From the NCBI GenBank assembly GCA_036490715.1, contig DASXDL010000037.1, positions 1 to 64,000 on the forward strand: a DNA stretch of 64,000 nt, written 5' to 3'. Position 1 is the first letter of the stretch. Every line of letters starts with the position of its first letter. The notes under the pieces were generated by a model. It was not told the DNA's origin. It ran no database searches and was given only the letters and a program-made list of their open reading frames with translations. Made by a program: the position numbers and the translations under genes. Positions 36,909-48,357 of the stretch are shown piece by piece. This stretch comes from FEN-1191 sp036490715 (GTDB lineage Bacteria > Pseudomonadota > Gammaproteobacteria > Steroidobacterales > Steroidobacteraceae).

Positions 36909-38317
36909 GCGGTTGATCTTCCACCGGTCAGAAATTGCATCACGGGTTCCGACTGGGCGGCGCGCGCAGCCACCTCGCCCACGATCAGCAGCGCCGGCGC
37001 GCTCACCTGCGCATGCTGCGCCTGCTGGCTGATGTCGCTCAAGCAGCCGGCGATCAGTCGCTGCCCCGGCAACGTGGCCTGCTCGACGATGGCCACCGGC
37101 CGGTCGGCCGGTGCGCCGTGGGCGCGCAGCCGCTCGACGATGCGCGGCAGCTGGGCCACGCCCATGTAGAACACCACGGTCTGCTGCGGCGCTGCCAGCG
37201 AGCGCCAATCCAGCCCCTCGGCGCCATCGCCGGTGGCTGTGACCAAGGTCACGGACGGCGCCAGGCCGCGCTGGGTCAGCGGCAGCCCGGCGCCAGCGGC
37301 GGCGCCGAGCGCCGCGGTGATCCCGGGCACGACCGTCACCGGAATGCCGGCACGGCGCAATACGTCCAGTTCTTCACCGCCGCGCCCGAAAATGAATGGA
37401 TCGCCGCCTTTGAGGCGCGCCACACGCAATCCACGCCCGGCGTATTCGAGCAGCAGCGCGTGAATGCGCTCCTGCGTGACACGGTGGTGGCCGGTCTCCT
37501 TGCCGACGTACACGCGCTCGGCGTCGCGGCGCACGCGTGCCAGCACGCCGGCGCTGACCAGGCGGTCATACAGCACCACATCGCTCTGCTGCAACAACTG
37601 CAGCGCGCGCAGCGTCAGCAGATCCGGGTCACCCGGGCCTGCCCCGATCAGGTAGACCTCGCCGCGCTCGCGCGTGCTGCCCGCCACCGCCGCCTGCAGT
37701 TCCGCATCCAGCAGCGTCTCGGCCTCGCGCGCGCTGCCCGCCAGAACCTTATTGGCGACGGCGCCGGCCAACACCCGATCCCAGAATTTTCGCCGTTGCA
37801 TCAGATCCGGCAGCGCCCGCTGCACGCGCGCGCGCACTGTCCCGGCCAGCCGCGCCAGATCTCCCAGACGTTCCGGCAGCATGGCTTCGATTTGCGCCCG
37901 TACACGCCGTGCCAGCGTCGGCGACTGGCCGGCGCTGCCCACGGCGATCACTAGCGGCGAGCGTTCGATGATCGCCGGCATCACCGCCGAGGAGGCTTCG
38001 GCGTCGTCGACCACGTTCACGAACAGGCGACGGGCCGCGCCGCTGGACGCGACCGCGCGGTTGACCTCACTGCGATCGGTGGCGGCGATCGCCAGTACCA
38101 CCCCGTCGAAATGCCGCGGCTCGAATTCGCACGGCTGGTGTTCGATGCGTCCGGCGTCGCGGTACAGTGCCAGCTCGGCGTGCAGGCGCGGCGCCACCAC
38201 GCGCACGCGGGCGTGCGCCTTGAGCAGCAATTCGACCTTGCGCGCAGCGACCGCGCCGCCGCCGACCACCAGCACCTGCTGGTCGCGCAAATTAAGGAAC
38301 ACCGGCAGGTAGTCCAT
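36905..38317 (-). CDS. cysG: Siroheme synthase CysG (trifunctional)
   Basis: A 470-residue fusion making siroheme, the prosthetic group of sulfite reductase, from uroporphyrinogen III. Residues 1-210 are the dehydrogenase/ferrochelatase part (VVGGGAVAARKVELLL, FVNVVDDAEASSAVMPAI). Residues 215-460 are the SAM-dependent methyltransferase (LIGAGPGDPDLLTLRAL, DVVLYDRLVS, RLKGGDPFIFGRGGEE, VVPGITAALGAAA, TLVTATGD). Length is the same as the E. coli enzyme. It is 69 nt downstream of cysH and overlaps the cysteine synthase gene; CysI, which needs siroheme, is 8 kb away. Confidence 0.96.
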   Translation of the reverse strand: MDYLPVFLNLRDQQVLVVGGGAVAARKVELLLKAHARVRVVAPRLHAELALYRDAGRIEHQPCEFEPRHFDGVVLAIAATDRSEVNRAVASSGAARRLFVNVVDDAEASSAVMPAIIERSPLVIAVGSAGQSPTLARRVRAQIEAMLPERLGDLARLAGTVRARVQRALPDLMQRRKFWDRVLAGAVANKVLAGSAREAETLLDAELQAAVAGSTRERGEVYLIGAGPGDPDLLTLRALQLLQQSDVVLYDRLVSAGVLARVRRDAERVYVGKETGHHRVTQERIHALLLEYAGRGLRVARLKGGDPFIFGRGGEELDVLRRAGIPVTVVPGITAALGAAAGAGLPLTQRGLAPSVTLVTATGDGAEGLDWRSLAAPQQTVVFYMGVAQLPRIVERLRAHGAPADRPVAIVEQATLPGQRLIAGCLSDISQQAQHAQVSAPALLIVGEVAARAAQSEPVMQFLTGGRSTA

Positions 38318-38386
38318 GCTCAGACTCTAGCCCATCGGGATGATGCCTGGCTGCCGGCGCTCAGGCGCGGCGCCGGGGCAGCGCGC

Positions 38387-39184
38387 CTAGGCGCTGGCCT
38401 GGCTGGCTACCGGGCTGATCAGCGCCGGACGGCGCCGGGGGTGCAGGCCACATTCGCGCGATTCCGGCTGCTCCCACCACCAGCGGCCGGCGCGGGAGTC
38501 CTGGCCCGGCTCGATCGCGCGCGTGCACGGCAAGCAGCCGACGCTTGGAAAGCCGCGATCGTGCAGCGCACTGTAGTGGAGCTCATGGGCACGGATGTAA
38601 GTCCAGACATCCGCCTCGCTCCAGTCCAGCAGCGGACTGATCTTCTGCAGCCCGGTACGCTCATCGTGCGCAATCGGCTGGGCCTCGGCGCGCTGCGCCG
38701 ACTGTTGTCGACGCACGCCCGTGATCCAGGCGCTGTAACCGGCGATGGCACGATTGAACGGCTCGACCTTGCGGATCTGGCAGCAGCTCAGGCGCTCACC
38801 CAGCCCGTTGTAGAAGCCGTTGATGCCATGCTCGCGCACGTAGGCCTGCACCGCCTGCGCATCCGGGTAATAAAGCTTGATACGGCGTTGATAGCGGCGC
38901 TCGAGACGTTCCAGCAGCGCCAGCGTCTCCTCCGGCAGGCGCCCGGTATCGATGCTGACGATGTCGATTCCATCCAGCCGGGTCCAGATCAGGTCGGTGA
39001 GCACCATGGCTTCCGCGCCCAGGCTGCTGGCGTAGACCAGCCGGCCATGCTGCCGCACGCACTGGCGCAGCAGCCCGAGGCTGGCCTCGATCTTGGACGA
39101 GAGCTCGGCATCGATGGCAGGCTGATGAGCGGCAACCGCGGGCATGCGCTCATTGTGCTCGCCGACCTCATAACACTGGCACAT
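38387..39184 (-). CDS. cysH: Assimilatory (phospho)adenylyl-sulfate reductase CysH, 4Fe-4S type
   Basis: About 265 residues, reducing activated sulfate to sulfite. The core has LVYASSLGAEAMVLTDLI and the sulfonucleotide loop IDTGRLPEETLALLER. Both Cys pairs of the iron-sulfur enzymes are present, CC in ERLSCCQIRKVEPF and GCLPCTRAI, and the catalytic C-terminal Cys is in ESRECGLH. The four cysteines suggest APS rather than PAPS as substrate. The start is uncertain: ATG at 39184 has GGTGA upstream at 7 nt, while ATG at 39145 gives a length closer to typical. No cysDN or cysC is in the window. Confidence 0.9.
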   Translation of the reverse strand: MCQCYEVGEHNERMPAVAAHQPAIDAELSSKIEASLGLLRQCVRQHGRLVYASSLGAEAMVLTDLIWTRLDGIDIVSIDTGRLPEETLALLERLERRYQRRIKLYYPDAQAVQAYVREHGINGFYNGLGERLSCCQIRKVEPFNRAIAGYSAWITGVRRQQSAQRAEAQPIAHDERTGLQKISPLLDWSEADVWTYIRAHELHYSALHDRGFPSVGCLPCTRAIEPGQDSRAGRWWWEQPESRECGLHPRRRPALISPVASQASA

Positions 39185-39282
39185 AAGTAGATCACCGCGC
39201 GCCGGCCAGGACGTGACGCCGGCACGCGCGCCGTGACAATGCATGACCGGTCCGCCTAAAGCCCCGGTCACACTGTCGGATC

Positions 39283-40260
39283 ATGAGTCGCCTCGATCTG
39301 CGCCGTTTGCGCCAAAACGAGCACGTCCGCGCCCTGACCCGCGAGATACATGTCCGGCACGATCAGCTGATCCAGCCGCTGTTCGTCGCTGAGCAGACCC
39401 GAACCCCAGAGCCGGTACCCGGGTTGACCGGTGTACACCAGGAAAGTCCCGAGTCGCTGCTGCGGCAGGTCGAGCGTGATCTGCACGCCGGTGTCAGCAA
39501 ATTCCTGCTGTTCGGCGTGCCGCGCGAGCGCGCCGAGCGCAACATCGACTGGAGTTTCACTGCCAGCCAGGTGCGGGCCCTGAAACAGCGCTTCGGGCGC
39601 GATATCTGGCTGGCGACCGATGTGTGTCTGTGCTCGTCGACGCCCCACGGTCACTGCGGCGTGCTCACGGCCGAGGGCGATCACCTGGACAACGCCGCCA
39701 GCGTCGCCGAGCTGGTGCAGGCAAGCCTGGCGTACGCGCAGGCCGGGGCTGACTGCGTGGCGCCGAGCGACATGATGGACGGACGTATCGCCGCCATCCG
39801 CGCGGCTCTGGACGAGGGCGCCCTGGAGCGCACCATCCTGATGAGCTACGCGGTCAAGTTTCATTCAACTTTATACGGGCCGTTTCGGCTGGCTGCCGAC
39901 TCCGCACCCAAGGGCGGCGTGGCGCTGAGTGATCGCGCCAGCTACCAGCTTGACCCGGCGCGGCCCGGCGACGCCTGGCAGTGCGCCGAGCGCGATGCCG
40001 CCGAGGGCGCTGATGTACTGATGGTCAAGCCCGGGCTGCCCTACCTGGATCTGCTGCGCGAGCTGTCACGCGCGATCCGCAAGCCCTGGGCGGTGTACCA
40101 CGTCAGCGGCGAGTTCGCCGCGCTGGAGGCGCTCGCCGCCCAGGGACTGGCCAATCGGGCGGCCCTGCACCGGGAGATTCTGACGGCGTTTCGTCGCGCC
40201 GGCGCCAGCATGATCATCACTTACGGCGCCCGCTTCGCGCGCGACTGGCTCGCGGGTTGA
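39283..40260 (+). CDS. hemB: Delta-aminolevulinic acid dehydratase HemB
   Basis: A 325-residue porphobilinogen synthase that joins two aminolevulinate molecules. The zinc-binding segment DVCLCSSTPHGHCG carries Cys115, Cys117 and Cys125, so this is a zinc-dependent form. The two Schiff-base lysines are in SYAVKFHSTLYGPFR and LMVKPGLPYLDLL. Other matches are APSDMMDGRIAAIR and AVYHVSGEFAAL. It is somewhat diverged from common HemB (AVKFHST for the usual SAKYASA). It is divergent from cysH and overlaps hemL by four bases. Confidence 0.95.
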   Translation: MSRLDLRRLRQNEHVRALTREIHVRHDQLIQPLFVAEQTRTPEPVPGLTGVHQESPESLLRQVERDLHAGVSKFLLFGVPRERAERNIDWSFTASQVRALKQRFGRDIWLATDVCLCSSTPHGHCGVLTAEGDHLDNAASVAELVQASLAYAQAGADCVAPSDMMDGRIAAIRAALDEGALERTILMSYAVKFHSTLYGPFRLAADSAPKGGVALSDRASYQLDPARPGDAWQCAERDAAEGADVLMVKPGLPYLDLLRELSRAIRKPWAVYHVSGEFAALEALAAQGLANRAALHREILTAFRRAGASMIITYGARFARDWLAG

Positions 40261-41561
40261 GCGACTCTAAATCGGACGCGCTGTTTCAGCGCGCCGTGCG
40301 CGTGTCGCCCGGCGGGGTGCACTCGCCGGTGCGTGCGTTCCGCGGTGTCGGCGGCACGCCGCGTTTCATGACCGGCGGTTCGGGCGCACTGCTGCGCGAT
40401 GTCGACGGCCGCGACTACGTCGATTACTGCATGGCGTTCGGACCGCTGATACTCGGCCACGCCGATCCGGGCGTGCGACAGGCGGCCGAAACGGCGCTCG
40501 CACGCGGCTGGAGCCTGGGGACCGCCGAGCCCTACAGCCTGGAGCTGGCCGAACTGATTACCGGCCAGCTGCCCTGGGTCGAGAGCATTCGCTTCGTCAA
40601 CTCCGGCACCGAAGCGGTGATGTCGGCGCTGCGCGTGGCGCGCGCGGCCACGGGACGCAGCGCGATCCTCAAATTCGACGGTTGCTATCACGGCCATGCC
40701 GATCCGATGCTGCTGCGCTCCGGCTCCGGGCTGGCCGAGGCACCGCAGCCGGACAGCGCCGGGCTCGCGCCCGATGCGATTCGACATACGCTGGTGGCGC
40801 CGCTGGACGATGAGGCCGCGCTGGAAGCGCTGTTCGCGCGCCATGGCGGCGACATCGCCGCGGTCATCATCGAGCCGCTGCCGGCCAACTACGGACTGCT
40901 GCCGCAGCGGCCCGAGTTCCTGCAGGCGGTGGCACGCGCGGCGCGAGCAGCCGGCGCGCTGCTGATTCTCGATGAGGTGATCTCCGGTTTCCGGATCGGG
41001 TTCCAGGGCTACGCCGGCCTGAGCGGCATCCATCCGGATCTGGTCACCTACGGCAAGGTCATCGGCGGCGGCTTTCCGGTCGGCGCCTACGGCGGGCGAC
41101 GCGCCTTGATGGACCTGGTGGCCCCGGCCGGCCCGGTGTACCAGGCCGGCACGTTGAGCGCCAATCCGTTGGCGATGCGCGCCGGGCTTGCAACGCTGCA
41201 GCGCCTCATGGATGGACGGCTGTATCGGCAGCTTGATGCGCTGGGCGCTCGTCTGCAGCGGGCACTCGAGGCGCTGCCGGGACTCACGCTGCAGCGCGCC
41301 GGATCGATCTTCTGGCTGTGTGCGGGCACGCGCGACAACCCCAGCGCTCCGATCCGCGCACCCACCGCTCTGCCGGCGGATGCCGGCCGCGCGTTCGGTC
41401 CGCTGTTTCATGCACTGCTCGACCGCGGCATCTACCTGGCACCGAGCGCCTACGAGGTCGGATTCCTGTCGGCCGCGCACACCGAGGCGCACATCGACCA
41501 GCTGGCCGGCGCACTGCGCGCCGTGTGCAGCTCAGTCGCCGGCGGCGGCCGCGACGGTTGA
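40257..41561 (+). CDS. hemL: Glutamate-1-semialdehyde 2,1-aminomutase HemL
   Basis: A 434-residue PLP enzyme of the C5 pathway, giving 5-aminolevulinate, the substrate of HemB. Segments include VSPGGVHSPVRAFRGVGG, FVNSGTEAVMSALRVARA, KFDGCYHGHADPMLL, LILDEVISGFRIGF and the PLP lysine in TYGKVIGGGFPVGAYGG. The start is TTG, overlapping the hemB stop as TTGA, so the two are coupled; 5-aminolevulinate production and use are thus expressed together. The 3' 30 bases overlap the convergent glgX coding region. Confidence 0.95.
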   Translation: MSDSKSDALFQRAVRVSPGGVHSPVRAFRGVGGTPRFMTGGSGALLRDVDGRDYVDYCMAFGPLILGHADPGVRQAAETALARGWSLGTAEPYSLELAELITGQLPWVESIRFVNSGTEAVMSALRVARAATGRSAILKFDGCYHGHADPMLLRSGSGLAEAPQPDSAGLAPDAIRHTLVAPLDDEAALEALFARHGGDIAAVIIEPLPANYGLLPQRPEFLQAVARAARAAGALLILDEVISGFRIGFQGYAGLSGIHPDLVTYGKVIGGGFPVGAYGGRRALMDLVAPAGPVYQAGTLSANPLAMRAGLATLQRLMDGRLYRQLDALGARLQRALEALPGLTLQRAGSIFWLCAGTRDNPSAPIRAPTALPADAGRAFGPLFHALLDRGIYLAPSAYEVGFLSAAHTEAHIDQLAGALRAVCSSVAGGGRDG

Positions 41562-43730
41562 GGCGGTATCGGACAGCGCCGCGCGGTCCACTCCGGAGGT
41601 GCTAATGGTCTCGGTCAGCGTGCGGCTGCTGGCGGTCACGATCGCGGTCAGCAGCTGCACGCTATGTGCGGCGACGTCGATCGCCGGGCTCTCGAGCTGA
41701 TGATCGGCGGCGTTCACATCGGCGGTATTGAGCCGCCGCCACCACGGAAAGGTAGGATCTGGCAGCTGAAAGCGATGTAATTCGGCAGTGTTGTTGGTCA
41801 GCAGCAGGCTGACCTCGACCCGCGCCGCATCCAGGCGCTGGGCACGTCGCAAGCTCAGCAGTCGCCCTTCAGTGAACTGCCAGTCCTCCGAGCGCATGGC
41901 GTCGCCGCTCTCGTCGAACCAGTCGACGTCGAGCACCTGCGGCAATGGCTCCAGGCGCCCGTGCTGATAATAGTCGCTGCGCAGCGTGCGAAACTCGTGC
42001 CGCAGCCGGATCAGCCGCGCCACGAACTCGCGCTGCTCATTGCCGGCCGCGGACAGCGCCTGACCCCAGTCCATCCATGACAGCTCAGAGTCCTGGGCGT
42101 AGGCATTATTGTTGCCCTGCTGCGTGCGGCTGCATTCGTCGCCGCCCAGCAGCATCGGCGTGCCGTGCGAGAACAGCAGCGTCGCGAGCAATGCCCGCTT
42201 GACGCATTCGCGCGTGGCCCGAACCGCCGGATCGTCTGACGGGCCCTCCACCCCCCAGTTGTTGCTGGCGTTGTTGTCGGTGCCATCGTGATTGTCCTCG
42301 CCGTTGGCCTCGTTGTGCTTGTGGTTGTAGCTGACCAGATCCTGCAACGTGAAGCCGTCGTGCGCGGTGACAAAATTGACCGAGGCCCAGGGCCGGCGTC
42401 CGTGGTGATCGAATAGCTCGGCCGAGCCCTGCAGACGCGCCGCCAGCGCGCCGCGCAGACCGGAGTCCCCGCGCCAGAAGCGCCGCACGTCGTCGCGGAA
42501 CTTGTCGTTCCATTCCGCCATGCCGGCCGGGTGATTACCGACCTGGTAGCCCCCGGGACCTAAGTCCCAGGGCTCGGCGATCAGTTTCACCCGCGCCAGG
42601 ACCGGATCTTGCATCAGGGCGTCGAAGAAGCCGCTGCCCGGGTCGTAGCCAGCATTCTCCCGACCGAGCGTTACGCTGAGGTCGAAACGAAAGCCGTCGA
42701 CGTGAAAATGTTCAACCCAGTAGCGCAGCGAATCGAGCGTCAGCTGGATGACGCGCGGGTGCGAGAAGTTCACCGTGTTGCCGGTGCCGGTGTCGTTGAC
42801 ACAGTGGCGCGGACTGTCGGCCACCAGGCGGTAGTAGGCCGCATTGTCCAGTCCGCGCAGGCTTAAGGTAGGACCGAGCTCGCTGCCCTCCCCGGTGTGG
42901 TTGTAAACCACGTCGAGCAGCACCTCGATCCCGGCCGCATGCAGCGACTTGATGGCGCCTTTGAGCTCGTCCGGATTGCCGTCCGACAGGTAACGCGGCT
43001 CGGGCGCAAAAAATGCCAGCGTGTTGTAGCCCCAATAGTTATTCAAACCGCGTTCCACCAGCGCCCGATCGTTGACGTAGGCGTGGATCGGCAGCAGCTC
43101 GACGGCGGTGATGCCGATGCTCTTGAGGTAGCCCACGGTGCGTTCGTGGCCGAGGGCCGCCGCGGTGCCGCGCTGGTTATCTGGAATGCCTTCCAGACGC
43201 ATGGTCAGGCCGCGCAGATGGGTCTCGTAGATGATCGTATCTGACCAGGGCGTGCCCGGCGCCCGATCCTCACCCCAATCGAAACGCTCGGCCGTGACCA
43301 CCGCCTTGGGCATGGCGAAGGCGCTGTCGCGCCGATCGAACGACAGATCGGCGCGCGGTGAGGTCAGCCGGTAACCGTACAGCGCATCGCTCCAGCGGAT
43401 CGAGCCGGCCACGCGCCGCGCATACGGATCCAGCAGCAGCTTGTTGGGGTTGTAGCGCGGACCCTGTTCAGGCTCGTACGGCCCGAACGCACGATAGCCG
43501 TACAGCAGCCCCGGCCCCACGCCTGGCAGATAACCGTGCCAGACGCCATCGGTACATTCGCGCAGCGGCAAGCGCCGCAGCTCGTGCCGTCCACCGGGGT
43601 CGAACAGGCACAGCTCGACCTGATCGGCACCGCCGGCGAAGACGGCAAAGTTGCAGCCCTCGGCCCGACAGGTCGCGCCGAGGGGATACGCGGCGCCGGC
43701 GAGCGGCGCTTGCGGCAGGTCGGAAGCCAT
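41532..43730 (-). CDS. glgX: Glycogen debranching enzyme GlgX
   Basis: A 732-residue GH13 isoamylase-type enzyme hydrolysing alpha-1,6 branches of limit dextrin. It starts with a CBM48 domain (YPLGATCRAEGCNFAVFAGG). Catalytic segments are GFRFDLSVTLGRE (nucleophile Asp), LIAEPWDLGPGGYQVG (acid Glu) and FVTAHDGFTLQDLVSYNHKH. FSHGTPMLLGGDECSRTQQG and SWMDW are also typical. The ATG at 43730 has AAGGA nine bases upstream. It follows glgB by 25 nt in one transcript. glgA, glgC and glgP are not in the window. Confidence 0.94.
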   Translation of the reverse strand: MASDLPQAPLAGAAYPLGATCRAEGCNFAVFAGGADQVELCLFDPGGRHELRRLPLRECTDGVWHGYLPGVGPGLLYGYRAFGPYEPEQGPRYNPNKLLLDPYARRVAGSIRWSDALYGYRLTSPRADLSFDRRDSAFAMPKAVVTAERFDWGEDRAPGTPWSDTIIYETHLRGLTMRLEGIPDNQRGTAAALGHERTVGYLKSIGITAVELLPIHAYVNDRALVERGLNNYWGYNTLAFFAPEPRYLSDGNPDELKGAIKSLHAAGIEVLLDVVYNHTGEGSELGPTLSLRGLDNAAYYRLVADSPRHCVNDTGTGNTVNFSHPRVIQLTLDSLRYWVEHFHVDGFRFDLSVTLGRENAGYDPGSGFFDALMQDPVLARVKLIAEPWDLGPGGYQVGNHPAGMAEWNDKFRDDVRRFWRGDSGLRGALAARLQGSAELFDHHGRRPWASVNFVTAHDGFTLQDLVSYNHKHNEANGEDNHDGTDNNASNNWGVEGPSDDPAVRATRECVKRALLATLLFSHGTPMLLGGDECSRTQQGNNNAYAQDSELSWMDWGQALSAAGNEQREFVARLIRLRHEFRTLRSDYYQHGRLEPLPQVLDVDWFDESGDAMRSEDWQFTEGRLLSLRRAQRLDAARVEVSLLLTNNTAELHRFQLPDPTFPWWRRLNTADVNAADHQLESPAIDVAAHSVQLLTAIVTASSRTLTETISTSGVDRAALSDTASTVAAAAGD

Positions 43731-43755
43731 GCACGGTGATCCTTGGGCTAAACGA

Positions 43756-46011
<2,256 letters not shown>

Positions 46012-46063
46012 GATAACCCCGCACTGGTGTGGTGAGCCGGAATCATAGCGCAAACGAATGGCG

Positions 46064-46080
46064 GCCCGGCGCTGCCGGGC
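46064..46080 (-). terminator. GC-rich hairpin between DUF934 and glgB genes
   Basis: GCCCGGC, three bases, GCCGGGC: a perfect 7-bp stem in the gap before glgB. There is no T-run after it on the minus strand, so it could be a weak or Rho-assisted terminator or a transcript-end hairpin only. Confidence 0.3.
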
Positions 46081-46132
46081 GGCCGACAGCCGGCGTCAGA
46101 CAGATGCGGATTTACTGTGGTCCGAAGATCGG

Positions 46133-46621
46133 CTAGGCGGCGGGTGCGCGCCGCTGAACCTGGATCACGGTCTCGCTGCCTTCCTGATAGGCGACGCTGA
46201 AGCTATCGAGCGCGGCGATCGCGGCCGTCAGGTCCTCATTCGGATCCAGATCGAAGCTGTCAAATCCGCAGCGCGCCAGGAAGAACATCTGATCGCGCTT
46301 TAGCACGCCGCGTGCGCGCAGCTCGCCGGTGTAGCGATAGCGCTGGCGCAGCATGCGTGCCTGCGAAAAGCCGCGCCCATCGCCGAGCTTCGGAAAGTCC
46401 ACCACGATCAGGCTGAGCAGCGATAGATACGGCAGCAGCGGCCCAAGCTCGTCGGTCGGCCCAATCAGGACCGCAGCACCGCCGCCGGGCAATTCGGCGG
46501 CGCTTGCCGCAGCCAGAAATTGCGCTGCCGTGAGAACCGCTCGCGTGCCAGGATCGGCTTGCTCGCCTGGATAGCGTGCCGTGTCCTCGACCGGCTCACG
46601 CCGGAATATGATTTGTCTCAT
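46133..46621 (-). CDS. DUF934 family protein (sulfite-reductase-associated)
   Basis: A 162-residue protein of the DUF934 family, which is nearly always next to cysI or cysH in Proteobacteria. The C-terminal half has the family pattern: LIVVDFPKLGDGRGFSQARM, LRQRYRYTGELRARGVLKRD and FFLARCGFDSFDLD. It has been thought to be an oxidoreductase accessory factor for sulfite reduction, but no biochemical role is established that I know of. Its start lies 26 bases inside the 3' end of cysI in another frame, so its translation must be coupled to that of cysI. Confidence 0.88.
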   Translation of the reverse strand: MRQIIFRREPVEDTARYPGEQADPGTRAVLTAAQFLAAASAAELPGGGAAVLIGPTDELGPLLPYLSLLSLIVVDFPKLGDGRGFSQARMLRQRYRYTGELRARGVLKRDQMFFLARCGFDSFDLDPNEDLTAAIAALDSFSVAYQEGSETVIQVQRRAPAA

Positions 46622-48266
46622 ACACGCGTTCCTGGAACGGCTCGACGCCGAGCCGGCGTACCACGTCGAGGAAGCGCTCATCGTCGCTTTCGCGCTCGCG
46701 CAGGTACACCTCGATGAGTTGCTCGATCGTCTCGGCGACCTGGTCCTTGGGCACTGACGGACCAATGACCTCGCCGAGTGCCGCCGGGCTGCTCGAAGAG
46801 CCGCCAATCGTAATCTGGTACCACTCCTTGCCGTGCTTATCGACACCCAGGATGCCGATGTGGCCGATGTGGTGATGGCCGCAGGCATTCATGCAGCCGG
46901 ACATCTTGATCTCTATTGGCCCCAGGTCGTAGAGATAATCCATGTCGTCGAAGCGGGCCTGGATCTGCTTGGCGATGCCGATCGAGCCGGCGTTGGCCAG
47001 ACTGCAGAAATCCAGTCCCGGGCAGCAGATCAGATCGGTCAGCGTGCCGATGTTGGGCGTCGCCAGGCCGAGCCGCTCGAGTTCGTGCCAGACCGCGAGC
47101 AGCTCGCCCTGCGGCACGTCGGGCAGCACCAGGTTCTGGTCGTGGGTCACGCGCAGCATGCCGAAGCTGACGCGATCGGCCAGCTGCGCCACTGCCTCCA
47201 TCTGCTCGGCGGTCATGTCGCCGGGTGGCTCGCCGTGCTTCTTCAACGACAGGTACACGATGCGATAGCCCGGCACCTTGTGACCGCGGGTGTTGTAGCG
47301 CAGCCAGGCGTCGTAGGCCGGATCGCCGGTGCTGCGCCCACCGATCGGAGGCACGCTGTCGCTGAGCTGTTGATACGGCGGCGGGGCGAAGAATGCGCTC
47401 ATGCGCGCGACTTCTTGCGCCGACAGGCGTGGCCCAAACTCGCGGCTGGCCTCGAACTCCTGTTCCACCTGGCGGGTGAATTCCTCCACCCCCAGCGAGC
47501 GCACCAGAATCTTGATGCGCGCCTTGTGGATGTTGTCGCGCCGGCCGTAGCGGTTGTAGACCCGCAGGATTGCCTCAAGGTACGCCAGCAGATCGGCCTG
47601 TGGCAGAAAGCTGCGGATCGGCTTGGCCAGAATCGGAGTGCGCCCGAGGCCGCCGCCGGCCAGGATCTCGAAGCCGATGTCACCCTGGGCGCCGCGCTTG
47701 AGACGCACACCGACGTCGTGAATCTCGAGCGCCGCCCGGTCGGCCGGCGAGGCGGTCACGGCTATCTTGAACTTGCGCGGCAGGTAGCTGAATTCCGGGT
47801 TGAGCGCGACCCACTGGCGGATGATCTCGCAGTACGGGCGCGGATCGATCAGTTCGTCCGGGGCCACCCCGGCGAGCGGATCGGCGGTGATGTTGCGAAT
47901 GCTGTTGCCGCTGGTCTGGATGGCGTGCATCTGCACCGTGGCCAGCTCGGCCAGGATGTCGGGCACGCGCTCCAGCGCCGGCCAGTTGTACTGGATGTTC
48001 TGACGCGTGGTGAAATGCGCGTAACCGTGATCGTAGCTGCGAGCGATGTGGGCCAGCTTGCGCAGCTGCGGCGTGGACAGCAGTCCATAGGGAATCGAGA
48101 TGCGCAGCATCGGCGCATGGCGCTGGATATACAGCCCGTTACGCAGCCGCAGCGGACGGAATTCGTCTTCGCTGAGCTCACCCGCAAGGAAACGGCGCGT
48201 CTGGTCGCGGAACTGCGCGACACGCTCGTTCACCAGGGTCTGATCGATCTGGTCGTATCGGTACAA
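46596..48266 (-). CDS. cysI: Assimilatory sulfite (or nitrite) reductase hemoprotein CysI
   Basis: A 556-residue siroheme/4Fe-4S enzyme reducing sulfite to sulfide. It has two ferredoxin-like repeats, with HFTTRQNIQYNW for siroheme contact, and the cluster cysteines in CCPGLDFCSLA and SGCMNACGHHHIGHIG. The type is the compact ferredoxin-dependent or NirA-like form, not E. coli CysI with a separate flavoprotein; no cysJ is in the window. The start codon is TTG with GGAG six bases upstream. Nitrite could be the substrate, but the DUF934 partner and cys genes nearby favour sulfite. Confidence 0.92.
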   Translation of the reverse strand: MYRYDQIDQTLVNERVAQFRDQTRRFLAGELSEDEFRPLRLRNGLYIQRHAPMLRISIPYGLLSTPQLRKLAHIARSYDHGYAHFTTRQNIQYNWPALERVPDILAELATVQMHAIQTSGNSIRNITADPLAGVAPDELIDPRPYCEIIRQWVALNPEFSYLPRKFKIAVTASPADRAALEIHDVGVRLKRGAQGDIGFEILAGGGLGRTPILAKPIRSFLPQADLLAYLEAILRVYNRYGRRDNIHKARIKILVRSLGVEEFTRQVEQEFEASREFGPRLSAQEVARMSAFFAPPPYQQLSDSVPPIGGRSTGDPAYDAWLRYNTRGHKVPGYRIVYLSLKKHGEPPGDMTAEQMEAVAQLADRVSFGMLRVTHDQNLVLPDVPQGELLAVWHELERLGLATPNIGTLTDLICCPGLDFCSLANAGSIGIAKQIQARFDDMDYLYDLGPIEIKMSGCMNACGHHHIGHIGILGVDKHGKEWYQITIGGSSSSPAALGEVIGPSVPKDQVAETIEQLIEVYLRERESDDERFLDVVRRLGVEPFQERVYETNHIPA

Positions 48267-48344
48267 GGTGCACTCCGGGTCGGGTTACTCTAGTGCGGCC
48301 CGGAAGCGGGAGATACCGCCTTGAGGTTATGACCTTGGTGCGTA

Positions 48345-48357
48345 TTTGTTATATCTA
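48345..48357 (-). promoter_or_regulatory. 13-bp motif upstream of cysI, shared with the PEPC-like gene
   Basis: On the minus strand TAGATATAACAAA, starting at the stop codon of the PEPC-like gene, 79 nt upstream of cysI. It matches the motif at 51154-51166 in 12 of 13 bases. It contains a possible -10 element (TATAAC). An AGGT-TATG-ACCT dyad lies nearby at about 48325-48337. Confidence 0.4.
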
